Shown: positions 52,501 to 53,920, counted from the stretch's first letter. The stretch: DNA of 64,000 nucleotides from Stieleria maiorica (GCF_008035925.1 NZ_CP036264.1:4400402-4464401); one strand, 5' to 3'. Made by a program: numbers and translations. The notes: generated from the letters alone by a model not told the origin.

Positions 52501-53920
52501 TCAGAATTGGGCCGATGAGTTGGGGTTCATTCCAAATGTCGAATTTGTTTTTGCCCTCTCGGACCTTCCGTATGGCGTGCTCGGCACCACGCAAATCATT
52601 GATCGTGACCAGTTCGGACGTCCCGCCCAGGCGTTGATCACGATCGATGATGATGCCTCCGGCGTCGGTTGGAACGGAGCGGGATACGATTTGCATTCGG
52701 TGCTTCTGCATGAGATCGGACACGGGTTGGGATTCGATCCGGCCGTTCCGGCATTCGGCAGTCGACAGCAATTCGACGATGATCGCTGGACGATGCTGTT
52801 GCCCGCCGGATCGGTCGTCTTCGAATCCAATCGCTCGGAACTCGACCCGGACGTTCATCCCGATGCTGTCATGGCCGGTGCCATTGTCAGAGGCCATTCG
52901 AAGTCCCTGACCGATTGGGATGTGCAAGCGGTTCAGATGGCCTTGCAGGCGGTCGATGCCGATTTTGTGGAAACCTATCAGTCGGGCCCGCTGTATCTCG
53001 AAACGAAGGACCAACTCGGTTTCGTCTTGATCGCTCAAGACATCGAGGATGCAATGTCGGCCGGACCCGCCGTCGGGCTGGGTAACGAAGATTTTGCCGA
53101 ACCGGAACCCTCGTCTGCCGAGTTTGTTTGGGATCATCTTGGCGGACTGTCCGTCGCCGCGGAAATGGCCACCCTCCGCGAGGACGTGGGGATGATTTCG
53201 GATCTGTCGCAGACGTTTGTGGTTCCCAGCGGGATCAATACGATTTCGTTCACGCTGTCGGGCATCTCGATGGATGTCGGGGGTGTCGCCGATGGCAATG
53301 CCGTGCACCCGCCGGAGGTGTTTGAGGTCGCGCTATTGGATTCGGCCGGTGCGACCAGTTGGATGGGGCAGATGCCCAAGTTGCCCGGCGGTGATGCGCT
53401 GCTTTCGATCCAGGCCGACGGGACGGTGTACTTTGCCGATGGTGTGACGGTTGAAGGGGTTTCACGCAGTGGCCGCATCGGTGATCTGAGCCAACCGATC
53501 GACGTGGTCATCAGCTTGCCAGCAGAGGCTAGCGGTGAAACCGCGACGCTGATGTTCGATCTGGTCGGGTTCGGAGAGGACAACAGTCAGGTCCAGGTCA
53601 GCAACATTCTGTTGGAGGCGAGTAACGGATGGCAAAACCCGATCAACAGGTTCGATGTCGATGACAATGGATTTGTCCGAGCGTTAGATGCGTTGGTTGT
53701 GCTAAACGAGCTGGCGCGGGCGTCGGTGTATCACCGGTCGACCTACAAGCTGTTCGAAATCACTGACACCGTCGGGCCGCCGCCGTTCTATGACGTCAAC
53801 GGCGACGGGTTCATCACGCCCATGGACGCGCTGCGGGTGATTAACGAAGTCGCGCGACAGCAGGCCGCCGAACCCGAAGCATTCGACGAAGCGCTGGGGG
53901 AATGGTTGGACGAGGTGTAA
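16511..53920 (+). CDS. 12469-aa multidomain RHS/CARDB surface protein
   Basis: One uninterrupted frame of 37.4 kb encodes a protein of roughly 1.3 MDa. Order: a Lys/Arg-rich N-terminus with a LEPR-XLL-like motif (RLESLEARRLLA, 27-38); six beta-helix repeats (about 50-1240); LamG (about 1394-1587); SbsA/Big_5-type Ig domains, one with a PA14-like insert (about 1590-2334); 13 CARDB domains (about 2334-4107); an IPT-like domain; an NHL-like propeller (about 5010-5260); cadherin-like repeats (about 5470-6345); a short RHS entry segment (about 6530-6815); a dockerin (about 6914-6979); Big_2 domains; a YVTN-like propeller (about 7690-8090); YD repeats (about 8377-10997); the RHS core (about 10997-11127); a helical region; a metalloprotease-like domain (HEIGH, 12067-12071); and a C-terminal dockerin (12380-12455). 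There is no Shine-Dalgarno site before the ATG. It is probably a surface or secreted giant adhesin or delivery protein. Confidence 0.9.
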   Translation: MFQWRKHGPVRPSKQRKKKKTPTRRSRLESLEARRLLAREVSGTLAGDDTWSGTIHVTGDVTVPAGSKLTIQPDTVVKFQTGRWLTGNGSIEAVGSPGQPIVLTSALDDTVGEDLTPGVEGAPYPGHWESLYLAGPGNLLQNVEVRYAGDTNGDGQGGGHVESIRIDHPATDPSDQTRLNDVRITASYSNGLHVLQGAPSLQSVDVSGGRGYAYYFDIDASPVVSNLTASGNLGGDRIVLQTGNLTEDRSWDYGDLPLHMTDGSIHVQSDSEGNPVTLSIAPGTVIKMSRGRTLLTPQGAIQAVGTPDEPIIFTAATDDSVGGDSNGDADASVPYPGYWQSIYLTGPNNVLENVEVRYAGDSDGNGVGGGQTESIRIDHVATDPATEARLTNVRVTNAYSNGVHVLHGSPTLQSVNVVDGLGYGYYFDIDADPITNGITASGNLAGDRIVLQTGDLTENRTWDYGSLPLHWTDGSIYVRSDTEGNPVTLSIAPGTVIKMPRGRTLLTPEGTLNAVGTPAEPIVFTAANDDSIGGDSNGDLDATVPYRGYWQAIYLNGPGSVLENVEVRYAGDIDGNGIGGGQVASVHLNHANTDPTTAIQLRNVRISDGYSTGVDVNVGTPILETVHVENSLNVPFYFAIDADPSVSGLTGRGNAGGDRIVLQSGTLKFDRTWDYGSLPLHISAGNYVVGDSNGTPATLTIAAGTVVKMPKAYYMFSDSGTIHALGTAAEPIVFTAHADDSIGGDSNGDADVTTPYPGYWESIYLDGPRNIFENVEIRYAGDTDGNGIAGGQVGSFELRHAGNDPAAQTRLTNVRISEGYSNGINLRSGDPVLQNIHAQDNFGVPFYFELDTDPQTSGLSGRGNLGGDQIAIQSGTLTEDRSWDYGDLPIHLTAGNFFVGSDAQSNPVTLTIAAGTVIKMPNAYFFESREGTIHAVGTEDDPIVFTAATDDTVGGDSNRDRTATKPYPGYWESLYLIGPSNVLEHVHVRYAGDTDGNGIAGGQVGSIELYHDGSEPETQSRLSNVSVSYGYSNGVNVRQATPTLENVHAFRNVGAAYYFELDAAPSVTGLTGDGNLGGDRIAIQSGTLTQSRVWDYGELPIHVINGNLTLGTDSQSTPADLEIAAGTVIKIDSAAYLWARDGALRALGTPSDPIYFTAASDDTVGGDVTGDGDSTRPYPGFWESIYIDSAGSELANVIVRYAGDSDGNGISSGERQAIEVRTDMALTNVDIKSSYGGGVRIEGGASVTYTGGRLDSTTESDSAARSAIVVVNGTLTATDLDILAHDGSGDIGIYVLNGQSANVSHSTFLGNTIAVRHDGTDPGLAFFQNNWWASSGGPHDPSSADGLINDNPAGQLVSDYVDYAGFLTSPPARAIGPRVVSMQRLAPTTAPVHHRYEATNNALDETGLHNGTPVGEASYGPGRSGGSSFLLDGDGDYINLGGWAPQGDWTIAAWVNPNSVAATGWVGLAGSQSSRRDWSISIYNGNYVAVFEFGQRVDSGIAATVGVWTHVAATLRDGMVHVFIDGVLKNSVAAPDYVPSTAGARLGSTTFDNAGFFDGRIDEVSIVDRGVSDQDIVSLRDSGTLTPFVPQDRFLVTFDRPIDPASFSVDDIHISGPSTVVAVDVESVTEYSALVTLSGPLINAGTYVISVGPNVTGTAGTLMDQDADALAGEPVDDVFQLSLLIDTFGPRVISQSPSGSTGSVLSSIDITFNEPIDPDSLSVDDIQLFDPAGVAAWDAYDPNEVIDGFSVSVVESTTAFSGLSGALAVIDDVNRHASTQSVNAPVINYGTSAGNFPSDQSIPLSGSDASYIVLDARATITIPTAGKWTFAVASDDGYRLDIDGRIGEFPTGRAIATDLHVFDFPAAGDYPLRMVMFNQTGGLGFELAAAEGEVATFDASTFQLVGASAGLAVKTNPVPPASDIQILSVDPTDESNKTFKISFPPQPSDGDYLLVVDPNATDLQGNRHDQDNDGVGAEPVQDRYISRITVARDPLRVVAQSPTTTINGAFEEFTVTFNVPIDPNSFATSDARVIGPGGEVTVTSIEQVDATTYRVNVQRTTEDGDYQIFVGPDITDPAGNRMDSDGDAVPGELEDRYIGTLQVAGGGPYVTGFSPVGTLGPGSNSAEISFSEPVRLNSFTTDDIVFTGPNGPIGITSITPIGSRSYALAFPAQTAGGTYTFAIGPDIDDFAGLAMDQDRDGVAGEAVQDVFNASFTIDAVGPSIIAYTPDFVSKPYAFIDFTFDEAIVPGSFTPQDVTFTGPAGAIPVNQVVTMDVNKVRVSFGTQNKLGVYSFQVGPIITDLAGNRMDQDGDGNFGEPDDDVFRGTVTFAAPDLEVTAPALPTAVQNGDSVTIQWTVQNNGGASAINPWTDRVVLSADNVYGGSDDRFLGSVTRNVDLADGESYSASIQASIPFGVAGDYYVFVRTDHANQVYEDDSSNNTASTAITIAQADPPADLIVDAVSIPVGAFIGDTLSVTWRVRNDGTATTLVDSWTDRLYLSTDNVRGGGDIFLGNYTHTGNLAADASYTTSAMPVIPAHVAAGDYFVLVETDATNRVDEPTAEDNNVSSSLGTVNVALTPLPDLVSQGVAIDSGTSPVSGEALTVHWTTRNDGDAATSGAWIERLYLSSDNALSNDDVALGQIAVSSGLAIGAQMENTLTVTLPDGVSGTHSLIVVPDADNSVNEGDGESTGNASLEIDVTSFPYADLTVSQVIAPELLIGDPVDLTVSWTVENVGSGPGRQSGWTDRVGLSNDAILGDADDIVLGDFEHFGAVPVGQSYTRTEIIPLAARTNGRFTLFVQTDVGDVVYELDGHASNTGSPDKNVDITTRPYSDLFVESVSVTGGQSVTAGLPLEINWTIGNRGIATTDRDTWTDYIYVSKNENGSGLRLIGSSTHGGALSVGGSYTRTESFDLPRDLDGQYYVFVRTGGPYEFLYSGLDATGGNQGRSDSVDVLFVPPTANLVVQDGSITVPDSPEGFLDGTQIEVGWTILNDSDDANGITENGWTDRVYLQSTDGSQTFDLGRFTVADPLEPGKSVRRTELVRLPRAIGQFRLFVQSDVTNRVLEANELDNTSFSDPFQLNLKPRADLRVDVTSDYPAGVTAGTSIDVAFTVRNAGTADTPSGGSRWVDRVWLSSSASSTSGAILLGELQNGSALGYVGTTSGQATEYSSSASFPIPRALSGNWFVLVETDARNAVDEFPNDGNNRDAQAIAIDANPVPPPDLVAEFINGPGDAFDDSSFTVRYKVTNRGAGVTDPGAWTDQLWLTLGLDGPNAARGDRFIGSHRHGGVLEVGQSYEAEATVRIPKGLTGQYFLTVYADGYRSVYEASFAENTNPDAPNDLDGNNYTSTPINILLTPPSDLRVRQLNVTTDQPIVGGQKVALDWTVDNIGTVATDRENWADAVYVSADDVFDSGDQLVFAIPHAGRLQPGDEYTQEVEFTLPPSAKGSHFFVRTNVDPRVALTEEAKFLEEVAAVLKRIESATGKPIGKTEIGDLKQFSRSELLEILAGPTNTLVQVYEGPFTDNNVGAAQAPVEDTIADLVVENVTASPTSKSGEPITVSWTVRNSGDAATDGVTQSVKQHVYLSKDPVFDASRAILVGSRAKVLNAPIAADGSYNASMVVASPPGSSGNWYAHVFANVDLYRGVPVLNAFAKSGFPDWPQYFVDKTWEAGRKSNNSDSSDIIAIEYAEPNLVISNLSAVPTSPDSGSLMDVAFTVTNAGTRVTRVDQWHDRVYLSTDTSTDAYDIELGAFRRNEALGIGESYDVALQVRVPNNIGGEFHVIAETDATFVDRNAALYSLPYPIAEGWTRLRGGGNKVQEFNDEGDNRDSVQLDVQFVPAPDLVVDSVDFISPDDPPSNVVEVGNDFTFTYTYSNDGGVIPDSQVPFYDRVYLSRDRLLDVSSDHFVRQIRRDEALAAGQTGSITQTAWLPRGITGDYFIIVATDIPRSNRPDGEVIETNERNNITVSATPILIVQPPPSDLQVIDISTPTSGSVGDVLTVSWTVENRGDEKAQARIADAVYLSADNTWDIGDRFLGRVEPFSARTLQPGDSYTASLDFEVPAVLPDGYRVIVRTDIFDDVVEGENNRNNASTSADEVNITVPLLRLDIPLEEQLAVGVSRLFQLDVSPGQTIRVDLDSTTGVGRHELYAAHERLPSAFDFDAAYEGYLSADQSLVIPETLGGRYFVLARGGVRVDVEENDPRARQEYPVTMIATRVPFGITDVTPDSGGDDRYVTMTIRGAEFPEQAAVRLVRPTLAEFAPVSVSRIDATKIVAVFDLRDAPHGLYDVQVLHPDGRIAVDPYRFQVESADPLQVNVGVGGPSQIDLGATGGYGFAVQNLANVDTPYTLMEFAFPNVQNRRPDLIPGPAIEFASGLRGDASTVAPLFDSISTFDFSGVVPELNLSGVLTARGVAIDLPNQGVTEIGSAVTIYPGLRELLETDPEFLKNLSPFELDDLGFDFYVAAASTPMTADEYLEYQRGEAAKLRDAILAADIDVPASFLGRAQSALVSIAGDAEAFSTLYLQALVDSGLLRPEDTPPVADGQAEKINSFFTVIGGLMGGETGTGIVDDAGTALASASDNLSALIELIRGFYGHTPDATGGGSVADFDDFDQGLANPTSFVTFTLRAGPPPLFEAGEIADEIAFNLDDLGNQVGDSTTLTGPTGFGDQNFVPVATPLPYTVETTYDSDAVDAAREIRILVPLDDTLDERSFQVADIQLGGRSISLPPGRPNFVGEFDLTDSDGYVLQVTAGVDANTRVASYLLRAIDGRDGLPPVDPAIGLLQPGQQVTVGFWASANNVVAAGDSNPLATGDDIRMTARSIIDGGVEVDSRVSIATLDAAAPTSTVTTTALGGNRYEVSWSAVDDVDGSGVATYSLLVSRDGGTRYRSVLYRTDQTSYVYQADPGEQPLFLVRAIDNAGNVEPVAQGVRVPRLLPEINLGSAPSVSVVQPVVIPEADAGPGTVADRLFQEAAFGIPSRTSATQPSRFTRVIRPLAAERFATIPGESGAGIGALAMAVGPDGTIFVSGGPGRNELYRLRQGSSPTSDTLDRLESYPTSTPIYELAFDASGQLWASTGGQGLLQLDPNTGAVLDRIGAGVALGIAAIPGETALYVSTTGGISRFNTATRKLTPFSEIRVDSMAVAADGTLYGTAWPEGGEVLRFDFRGRAESIATVSGRAESIAFGPTGSLLEGALLVGHEAEGSVTVLDPISLRQTKIATGGRGRVEGIQPIDDGRFLVTRGEQIDVFFTVAAPRVIQTRIAEGMNRAELVFDVALATNLTDPAGGNNPSNYGLKNRETGESVNIGAVRYDKATRSAQLLFETLPPAEYELTVAPTVESEQGIPIGGNGFTTTFRVFEDVSISTRVSYSNTRINRADGTLLFDVMVSNSADFDIAGPINVVFDDLGDNSVVFFDHAGQPAGANGYQVLGDGTVLPAGANSQWFTVAIANPNLLDLDFNPRILATLPPNQLPVFGTTPGLAANADVAYQYSAEAEDPDGATITYVLAQGPAGAGVNPDTGVVAWMPGRATSPKVDFELRAYDARGAYRRQVWTVDVSGANRAPVISPIDDVLATEGDLIEVPVSGFDPDGDSLFYFADNLPPGAVFDPFGQALRWRPSGDQAGVYDDVILSTSDGFVETSVSFQIVIANKNVAPTIAPVPSRTINEGDEITFRLFGEDADGNDLRYLSPNLPPGAFLDPNTGIFEWTPGFDQHGVYELTLFVDDGQTLAETQTVLTVNNLNGQVRFPAIDPFEIFEGQSFQLRVAAFDPEFPVAPVTPSANTQDFFVDFESFIPDLTYVVTGLPAGANYDDTTQLLTWTPGFDDSGHYNITFQATDDGDGTGVPTTDTVMLSLTVADANFPPQIANVAAQSVAVGQTLDIPISASDFEGAPLALSVTFNGATRLPDFATFTDNGDGTGLLSLAPQPGDRDDLLVAVTSKETTGALPLTSSAEFTLQVTSPNEPPVFAPFFDSVALVDREFVIDLRISDADQDALNVTATGLPTGASLVDTGVYGRHQFSWTPTAADIGTHSISFTVTDSGNGDDALKLSETRTITLNVRDNNVRPNLDPIGQQTVAEGQTLQLTAAATDPDGDPVFFKAGLVVGGVVDSLPSGARFDGQSGQFQWTPSQTQAGTYRIRITVSDGAGSRSEDVVVTVTNTNQAPTLSRLPRLFTREGDQLVFTLSAGDPDGETLIYRFDGVAPDGFNFDPAGRTVIWDVDFDSAGDYTLPFSVTDPSGAKDTIDVSVTVAATNRPPVITAPQLRNAQIGTLLEIPITVTDPDGDTVTLTTSDLPAGATLDADDVIRWTAASFHAGTFTVRLTADDGETSTQRPLTIVASLDPAGPKVQLVTTPSFPATPGQPITIEPIADSDVELSGATLSIDGTPVTLDALGRGPFVAAAPGRFTATAVVTDAEGRTTTTTKPIFVRDPSDFEAPVIEVLQLAPPVFTEPRDLIVNISDTGLAQYRIELVPRGGGAVRLIGEGTTSITENVELDPAKFANGFYSLRVTASDFGGLSSTFEHDIEINSATKPGVLLETVTDLSVSLGGITVPITRVHDSLTIASANSAFGSRWTLPLFDPQLSLDLGGDAGDAFAAMTADARVYLTLPDGERVGFSFAPTAISSGSVTTFAPAWQADAGVGWTLESFNANLRKAGTGYYVVGSGLPYSPALVPTGETVFTLVSPSGDEFAYSAKKRPDPFSLVRITAAGGGTSLRVTDSGIVAPNGDRLTIVRDSQRRISELVGPNGHHFVYRYDDSGHLAVAIDASTGDRSFYGYDTDSRLTTISPNATQGQSISYDSDGSVDTVMSIQPHLGGTRQFLAAPITGTLGTGADTYAFTITEGELRSSPSGGINLGVDIVEGFDNANAKIAGLTAVTTTGIDSRPIKLYSIERPGTYQIAVSGTSGTNYELQLYLPGDLDGDMTVDATDTAALAGALGSLAGDPNYVLSADSNRDGVIDSVDQAAASAMFGYVANQRPMITADSIQQSTLGSSLILLQSDLVKDPEHDATMLIASQVGSGELFALGNGLLRFEFDQVGTNGQLTVSATDGVTDSAAQTIVIEQASRQLVGLRFSDSDPEVRSGSAVSLTVLAELADGSTLPIAATDVVYTSVDPAIATATDNGLVLAKQQGAATIVATAFGLQTATVVRVDRPDIKFVDVYPDSYSLELGDQRPFLVRLREATSVTDVTADAETEYYVENPDVLSVSADGLITAVGLGTTEVIVIRGSTSYTTQFTVSELIDESTATVGTEGGIFGLIDGPQVSIAPGTLDQATPLTVGSVDETALPYELPPHFQFHSGFSIEGLSEQNEFPVRVSLEVGSGYSTGDQFYLFTPVEVTLTDPQTGDATPELSWMIVDSMTVDSDGRVHTTSPPNVGVGGRNPVLGHTFRGTQAGIWFAGVPTLGSSLTAMSDLSTRLSTRGNPQFGDYVSSMQTDRNGANDGSTKFYAGHDAYGLWEVPLPFSIPYTMASYDTRPSGLVEVDSRGVEIQPGQNPTIILPSLNRTEPRDTPPSLINGKLVFPTQAGKALELEIEGKDFLIENPYANAPKSGDKTLGNDLKDLYVTIEIGGRDTFDTDGKRLAIGGQDIRIPGSDLRLSGDILSFDVPDGAQVSGAAITVTRPMEIPLDGVFKRQEITSNPIQILGDQRYAASAAVGPDELFIHTVCTTLEGNQPGETCDPLPPGSDTKLHPRVQAVISLRDGVTTRDLAPRKTLASLDGTKFYVTLEASAGVAVVDAIALGQIDTRPDTENAETDGTKGVNAIQLPVGAKPFDIATDPTGRRLYVTDLQKAAIYVIDADSFSPKYHTVINTIAIPKNIGSNFGIGQLGLRGIAISESGDRLFVAAPAQDLFRGRTGNHGHVISVKLRDDEGNLIETPEVDPKDLLGVTRVGPGPYELTITDDPDVILVGDRVSDANGLTVLRKDVSGAFDPDYVNFNTFGAIPRLTEGRATQVHGVSNTQGVVFVAKDQFKDAIGEHPSYALVTGYRKFTPGDPKADPGVGPFFVYNPTVRNETTNTTEFFLAAAGGTIGVIRNPLGDFDTTLDRPRLVAATDPIPNGFTDDLAVAVQSGLVLAAQQTRDLVTAYNLAAMIAHIEDLAKADPVPSWTQFLPEDPANSGPLSALLRGALSTVPIDRVFPKTAVAADIHFYNSNGSTFYGIPPIGPDGQSPNRYAPLPAGDGPRGVSVQPAIEGDLLALAPTPYNQTTSLLSFPNQALAIEAGISATAEVHSGALSESHTLVGYRSQEQVRALQWSYDSLRADPRPIYHINLSGLDQIRYDAAEDRLGYRLIAIDKDGVRYTADGLSKEDAVKYDLPEDTNLFKLPKAKKDFTYGAGLQINLSDAPTGLYTMEVEYGLLRRSGETFVGRMESQTFPYAHVNQTESAFGAGWGLANYLRLYPGDSGALLVDGNGLEQIFLAPQEDDQIFTPLVNDFSVMTVSEEGYRRRLRDGTVQEFDLKGMLESVTDRNGNKTEFMHNGDKLVKIVDPVGLETIFNYSGDRITSVTDPASRITRFKQDGKGNLLAITDPDGIDRSFKYEYKHQSDPEIGLHLMTSQTLKRGNDPNETNPASFSETYVYNDVDGRLRSGIRVDDASFTLTPAQIGFLHPIEETASVDDSPVLDILSSPETRSISSRFVGECDPQAETNDDPATAFYAEAEHTDFKGKHHRYAMTGYGQYEDTLESPRNHTDVARNAAGGRITAERDGEGNLVCYVRDAFSNIIEQRDFPDGSPASIKTRWDYEFLTGNQESYNIPVEITDAIGRVTRHSLDTNGNIIQTELTDSNAPEGSPDRVVLRFTYTDAGLPDVLTDGRGLATDTDYDQYGRMTKQTFADGDRTYIYDDLTGFVSETIDANGNRTRYTRDVMNRVVTTTNVGDQHTPTYTSTTDHDAHGNVIREVDRDQAVTRRTHDVMDRPSTVTEDATELAYVTRYGYDLSTLSPDYGVSADNGDVYVMQNPAGDFTVSVYNDYNELTATYDELGRVTKFIRDQAGRVKTVIPPHGKAIERTLDARGRVRVESGPLPDQNVITTFDNADRKTKTVVANTTGAQTTQFTYNVFDQLAQRIDAEQHVTQWHYDAAGNQTAEVLAAGTSLEFVTAYTFDDRNRVETKQRGDANPTEYAYYPEGQIRTVTDPREFVTEYLLDTMNRRRTIIDAEGGETLMTYTGEGQLLTLADARRIDAVEGPTPFFTTYKYDGLHRMTEQTNPLNETTRYEYDALNRKVAEFDPRHADSSNDQRYVTRTEYDKVGRIAATIDAEGNRTEYEYDPGWDTVTKVKTPAPNLNALGFVETTHSYSSDRRTLTVTRPTGENSSPIVQISQSDTLGNVLTTQIAGTQVQSKTIYDKLNRAIETIDAYGSADAASHRIIYDARGKLFQNIDPLGYVTEFEYDGKLDLATTTYAKGTAEQYFIHTVIDDAGNQVSISDPRDSSLITTTKFDGLNRPYEIRAPFGPIGDQQESVVTLGYDAIGNIVSETDPRDPNWITRYQYDRAGRLVAKTDALDHDWSYDYDKAGNQTEISNPFGHTSTVEYDGLNRAIGRSDALGNTSCIVYDAAGNLVLEISPNAGLTSCDGIAGLGTTHVTQHVYDDANRRVEMIDAEGYQTGYVYDPAGRTIETRDPRFYTRDPSYVAKFQYDNRGNVTQIEQPSGLQGGDEVMVTRYTYDKKDARTRVIDPRGIETEFTYDPLGRVSTRTQQVSVPLLDHTAPAEVTEYKYDAYGNVLEEIDPRGSFFNTINTYDAAGHLHTSTTNTGTPEFPGDPATWTYLYDAEGRELSRQDPRGEYFTTLKQYDALGRLEQTTSPRGLPGQQLTPAIERYIYDAAGRLERKEGPLRDTFGELTKNEFEYDNAGRSVKATNPLGHVNRYDYDRNGNLSLEIYETHEVDGIAVPERRVEHRYDQLDRAYRTIDTLGRVTEVEFDEVGNLIQTTGPNIALGGQPASIEYTYDAANRLRSMTDQEKHTTSYRYNGSGQKTATTDPRGDYYTVESKFDGAGRLIEIMQPTGTAETPGPVATQSFAYQRAGNIVKRVDDRGDAYHTTTTYDTLGNVAIIDHPDGRDDTEVSRLLERWEYDLAGHLARQIDPRGDGYESLFLYDAAGNLTERRMPSGTEQNPEELVESFTYDEVGNQLTHRGFGGPDYITTIDYDDIGRAVRITDAVGDSIEWAIDRYGNPLSTTDKFGTSYTTYDAGDRPLVETDGLGHETRFTYLQTSEGEVVRRTDERNNTSEFLYDGLGRVVRQTDPLGVPTHYQYDSAGNPITLTDARGFIHRTEFGARNLPLRQVLAEGTTEQAVLTWEYDSLGREVRRTDPRDPTGTFYAVETQYDALSRPVRVTQSAATPENPQASRSTPGFAGTPYDGLLVQELYYDVVGNVIQVIPHGGPAYAETMTYDRANRLIKTELPTGTDVDPRTSTTLMDYNDNGDLVQRTSPLGHVESWQYDTVGRQTRYVIHGGQDRGDLVETYDYHSDQNDVRTVITDATGSVAQIHHFDALGRVDRIEYRDDPDLVRTFDAAGNLEKQSQGRWSMSYTYDARDHRLTTTDAEGQTSSSTFDAVGNLTSVTAAGDSSPTRYVYDGRNRRTETIDPIGRKTEIEYDAFGNQTAIVDPGQTRTTFEYDATNLLLRETTPFGDSTRQYNPAGDLIRSVDRNGRTIEYVVDHSGAVRNESWLDGNDNAVHQIVYDIDADGRLVSAVDGDNEIQIDLYDDASGHLDSQTLRYTGNHQLLLDRDADALGRTTTFALTAQSEIDPLLTATYARPDADQRLRSISLGGTFAAPISLDLDYTDDLPGLVSSLVYRGTDGQAVADTQLQYDDRGLSQSIVHSVGGTALDTFAATYYPDGQIQTETDIRGTTTYLYDQANQLTSVDRPGTEDESYSYDLAGNRTDSQIVVGTANRVTSAGGRTFAYDDEGNLTEVQDSVSGQTQTYRWDHRNRLVEVETVDQNGDTLSIVRNEFDAFDHRVRQMTLEPAAPGEQAELVEDRYFIYDGETLVAEFVDNPASQWAPEVVYLSDPVGGATYAQVTGPTDYQFLLKDRADSTRLIVDADGSVANRLHYDAYGQISEQSDPGESSRLLYTGAEFVVPLGLYYMAARYYDPSLGRFISVDPSGFAGMDTNLYRYAGGDPANYRDPSGLARLAIGGLSNRTQQAASFAGGVPAGFSGKLQTLTLQPGVSFGGMGLARASHHFVAETSATIDFVANAAYAKAQPFLAGAAKGLAMYYGTIDLALTKREIPDSSEAAINQFKSRLTAAGKWLSGEIAAANGLMEHITERGKQNRQATGKTDADGNKITEIKDLSMHLSLVTDAAIFSIYQGIADMAAFGIDAFEISLAYGSGKSDRQQRQNYSQITTAVEQLGVAQVAGMMAEAIFNLPADLASGDPARQGQAIGMIAETIGGAVVGGGLAFGAKSIARGGGAALYRLLPSLPQRPKVRASATMDAPTMPSIREINLGNRRFDYETLRKNHLDQPEAQFDQVRSRVDAFFQDPGNKARLSDLTRAEIEQLKRVAETVEISRTLREPPKNGKKEGYTVGKPDANDMEHYIFDDVEGMANRIRRLKDPDWQAETARVQADTAKLIKMAKSGLDENRLKMVAKLEELMGPVGRAGLPNIWNRLQDVLAESVDVKLGSTRSGSLSSKIDDLTPEQAVQVINRLDEIWTRDQVMTEISAQFVRDSAFAKQNGIAGIFERGSFGASADQFLFRARQVYGIATSQKSPLDLLDGSNWQFAWRSVADLFKTPLGSASDFDFNIVTLNSKLFEKLHSVSVLKDGRGRPVKVRDADGNMKNVEIVGKEFVDAFFEFAKKQLQERRKRATDPRIIRQLDENLETFRAAEATPDGRYKLIELYKQDQKEFAGLNTYDAIAKGPIEKGAHGYLVPFKDYLFGPTKDSPGVDPDVLIEAQRLREEFGDLKGPNVPEGMWRLQLQSTTMSDGSVKILAEHHDVPASYQLLAMGIYGPLPYSGSVVPLVLPDEQVQQAVEAAFDDSRTYQPACDAPLTVESVTLCGSFATQNWADELGFIPNVEFVFALSDLPYGVLGTTQIIDRDQFGRPAQALITIDDDASGVGWNGAGYDLHSVLLHEIGHGLGFDPAVPAFGSRQQFDDDRWTMLLPAGSVVFESNRSELDPDVHPDAVMAGAIVRGHSKSLTDWDVQAVQMALQAVDADFVETYQSGPLYLETKDQLGFVLIAQDIEDAMSAGPAVGLGNEDFAEPEPSSAEFVWDHLGGLSVAAEMATLREDVGMISDLSQTFVVPSGINTISFTLSGISMDVGGVADGNAVHPPEVFEVALLDSAGATSWMGQMPKLPGGDALLSIQADGTVYFADGVTVEGVSRSGRIGDLSQPIDVVISLPAEASGETATLMFDLVGFGEDNSQVQVSNILLEASNGWQNPINRFDVDDNGFVRALDALVVLNELARASVYHRSTYKLFEITDTVGPPPFYDVNGDGFITPMDALRVINEVARQQAAEPEAFDEALGEWLDEV
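16640..20225 (+). repeat. six tandem ~633-bp coding repeats
   Basis: The tryptophan of the WDYG motif recurs at 17261, 17894, 18527, 19157 and 19790, so the period is 633, 633, 630 and 633 bp; a more divergent first unit starts near 16640. Each unit of about 211 residues contains APGTVIKM, a TPDEPIIFTAA-like turn, D-D-(S/T)-(V/I)-GGDSNGD, PYPGYWQSIYL, VEVRYAGD and a YSNG stretch. These short strands ending at regular turns indicate a right-handed parallel beta-helix. DNA identity between units is clearly below protein similarity, so the duplication is old. Confidence 0.88.
21715..22190 (+). other. PA14-like insert within an Ig-like domain
   Basis: About residues 1736-1894 sit between the first half of a Big_5/SbsA-type Ig domain (LFDPAGVAAWD) and its continuation (FDASTFQLVGA ... 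LLVVDPNATDLQG). The inserted part contains GKWTFAVASDDGYRLDIDG, the typical PA14 or fibro-slime signature (F-x-x-x-S-D-D-G-x-x-L-x-I-D-G), often a carbohydrate-binding module. The insertion does not break the frame. Confidence 0.6.
23510..28830 (+). repeat. 13 consecutive CARDB domains
   Basis: Thirteen units of about 115-150 residues each begin with (P/A/S)(D/N)L-x-V, for example PDLEV, ADLIV, ADLTV, SDLRV and PNLVI. Each goes on with V-x-W-T-V-x-N-x-G, a (W)TDR(V/L)-x-LS-x-D segment and an F/V-x-V-x-x-(E/R)-TD motif. CARDB domains are Ig-like cell-adhesion modules of bacterial and archaeal surface proteins. The tenth unit is preceded by a longer helical insert near 26900-27060. Confidence 0.85.
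36589..36614. repeat. REP-like motif inside the coding frame
   Basis: GCCAAAAAGAGGCCTGACCC followed by CTTTT lies in frame within the 12469-aa gene and encodes AKKRPDPF. It forms an imperfect palindrome (AAAAGAGG-cctga-CCCCTTTT). Motifs of the type AAAAGGGGTCAGGCCTCTTTT are familiar to me as dispersed intergenic elements near REP-associated transposases, so this may be an in-frame insertion. The flanks FAYS and SLVRITAAGG would join naturally without it. Confidence 0.4.
41640..49890 (+). other. long YD repeat array and RHS core of the 12469-aa protein
   Basis: About residues 8377-11127. The array opens with QTESAFGAGWGLANYLRLY, then runs through roughly a hundred YD repeats, many with the long variant (Y-x-T-x-x-x-YD-x-x-G-x-x-x-x-x-x-x-P-x-G). 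The core is marked by LLKDRADSTRLIVDADG, LLYTGAEFVVPLGLYYMAAR, YYDPSLGRFISVDPSGF and YAGGDPANYRDPSG. About 2600 residues of YD sequence is several times the length of a typical RHS shell, so the cage, if formed, would be unusually large or multiple. Confidence 0.85.
49890..53920 (+). other. post-core C-terminal region with metalloprotease-like domain and dockerin
   Basis: About 1340 residues follow the RHS core. Residues about 11130-11430 include hydrophobic glycine-rich helices. Residues about 11434-11930 are charged and mostly helical with an isolated GSASDFD motif (11729-11735); I cannot assign this part. Residues about 11997-12150 look like a zinc protease with LLHEIGHGLGFDP (His12067, Glu12068, His12071); the third ligand expected in the matrixin HExxHxxGxxH pattern is not His here. 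A beta-sandwich-like segment follows. The dockerin-like end has loops DVDDNGFVRALDAL and DVNGDGFITPMDALR. The two DxxxxG-type loops match those at the N-terminus of the 4548-aa protein. Confidence 0.65.
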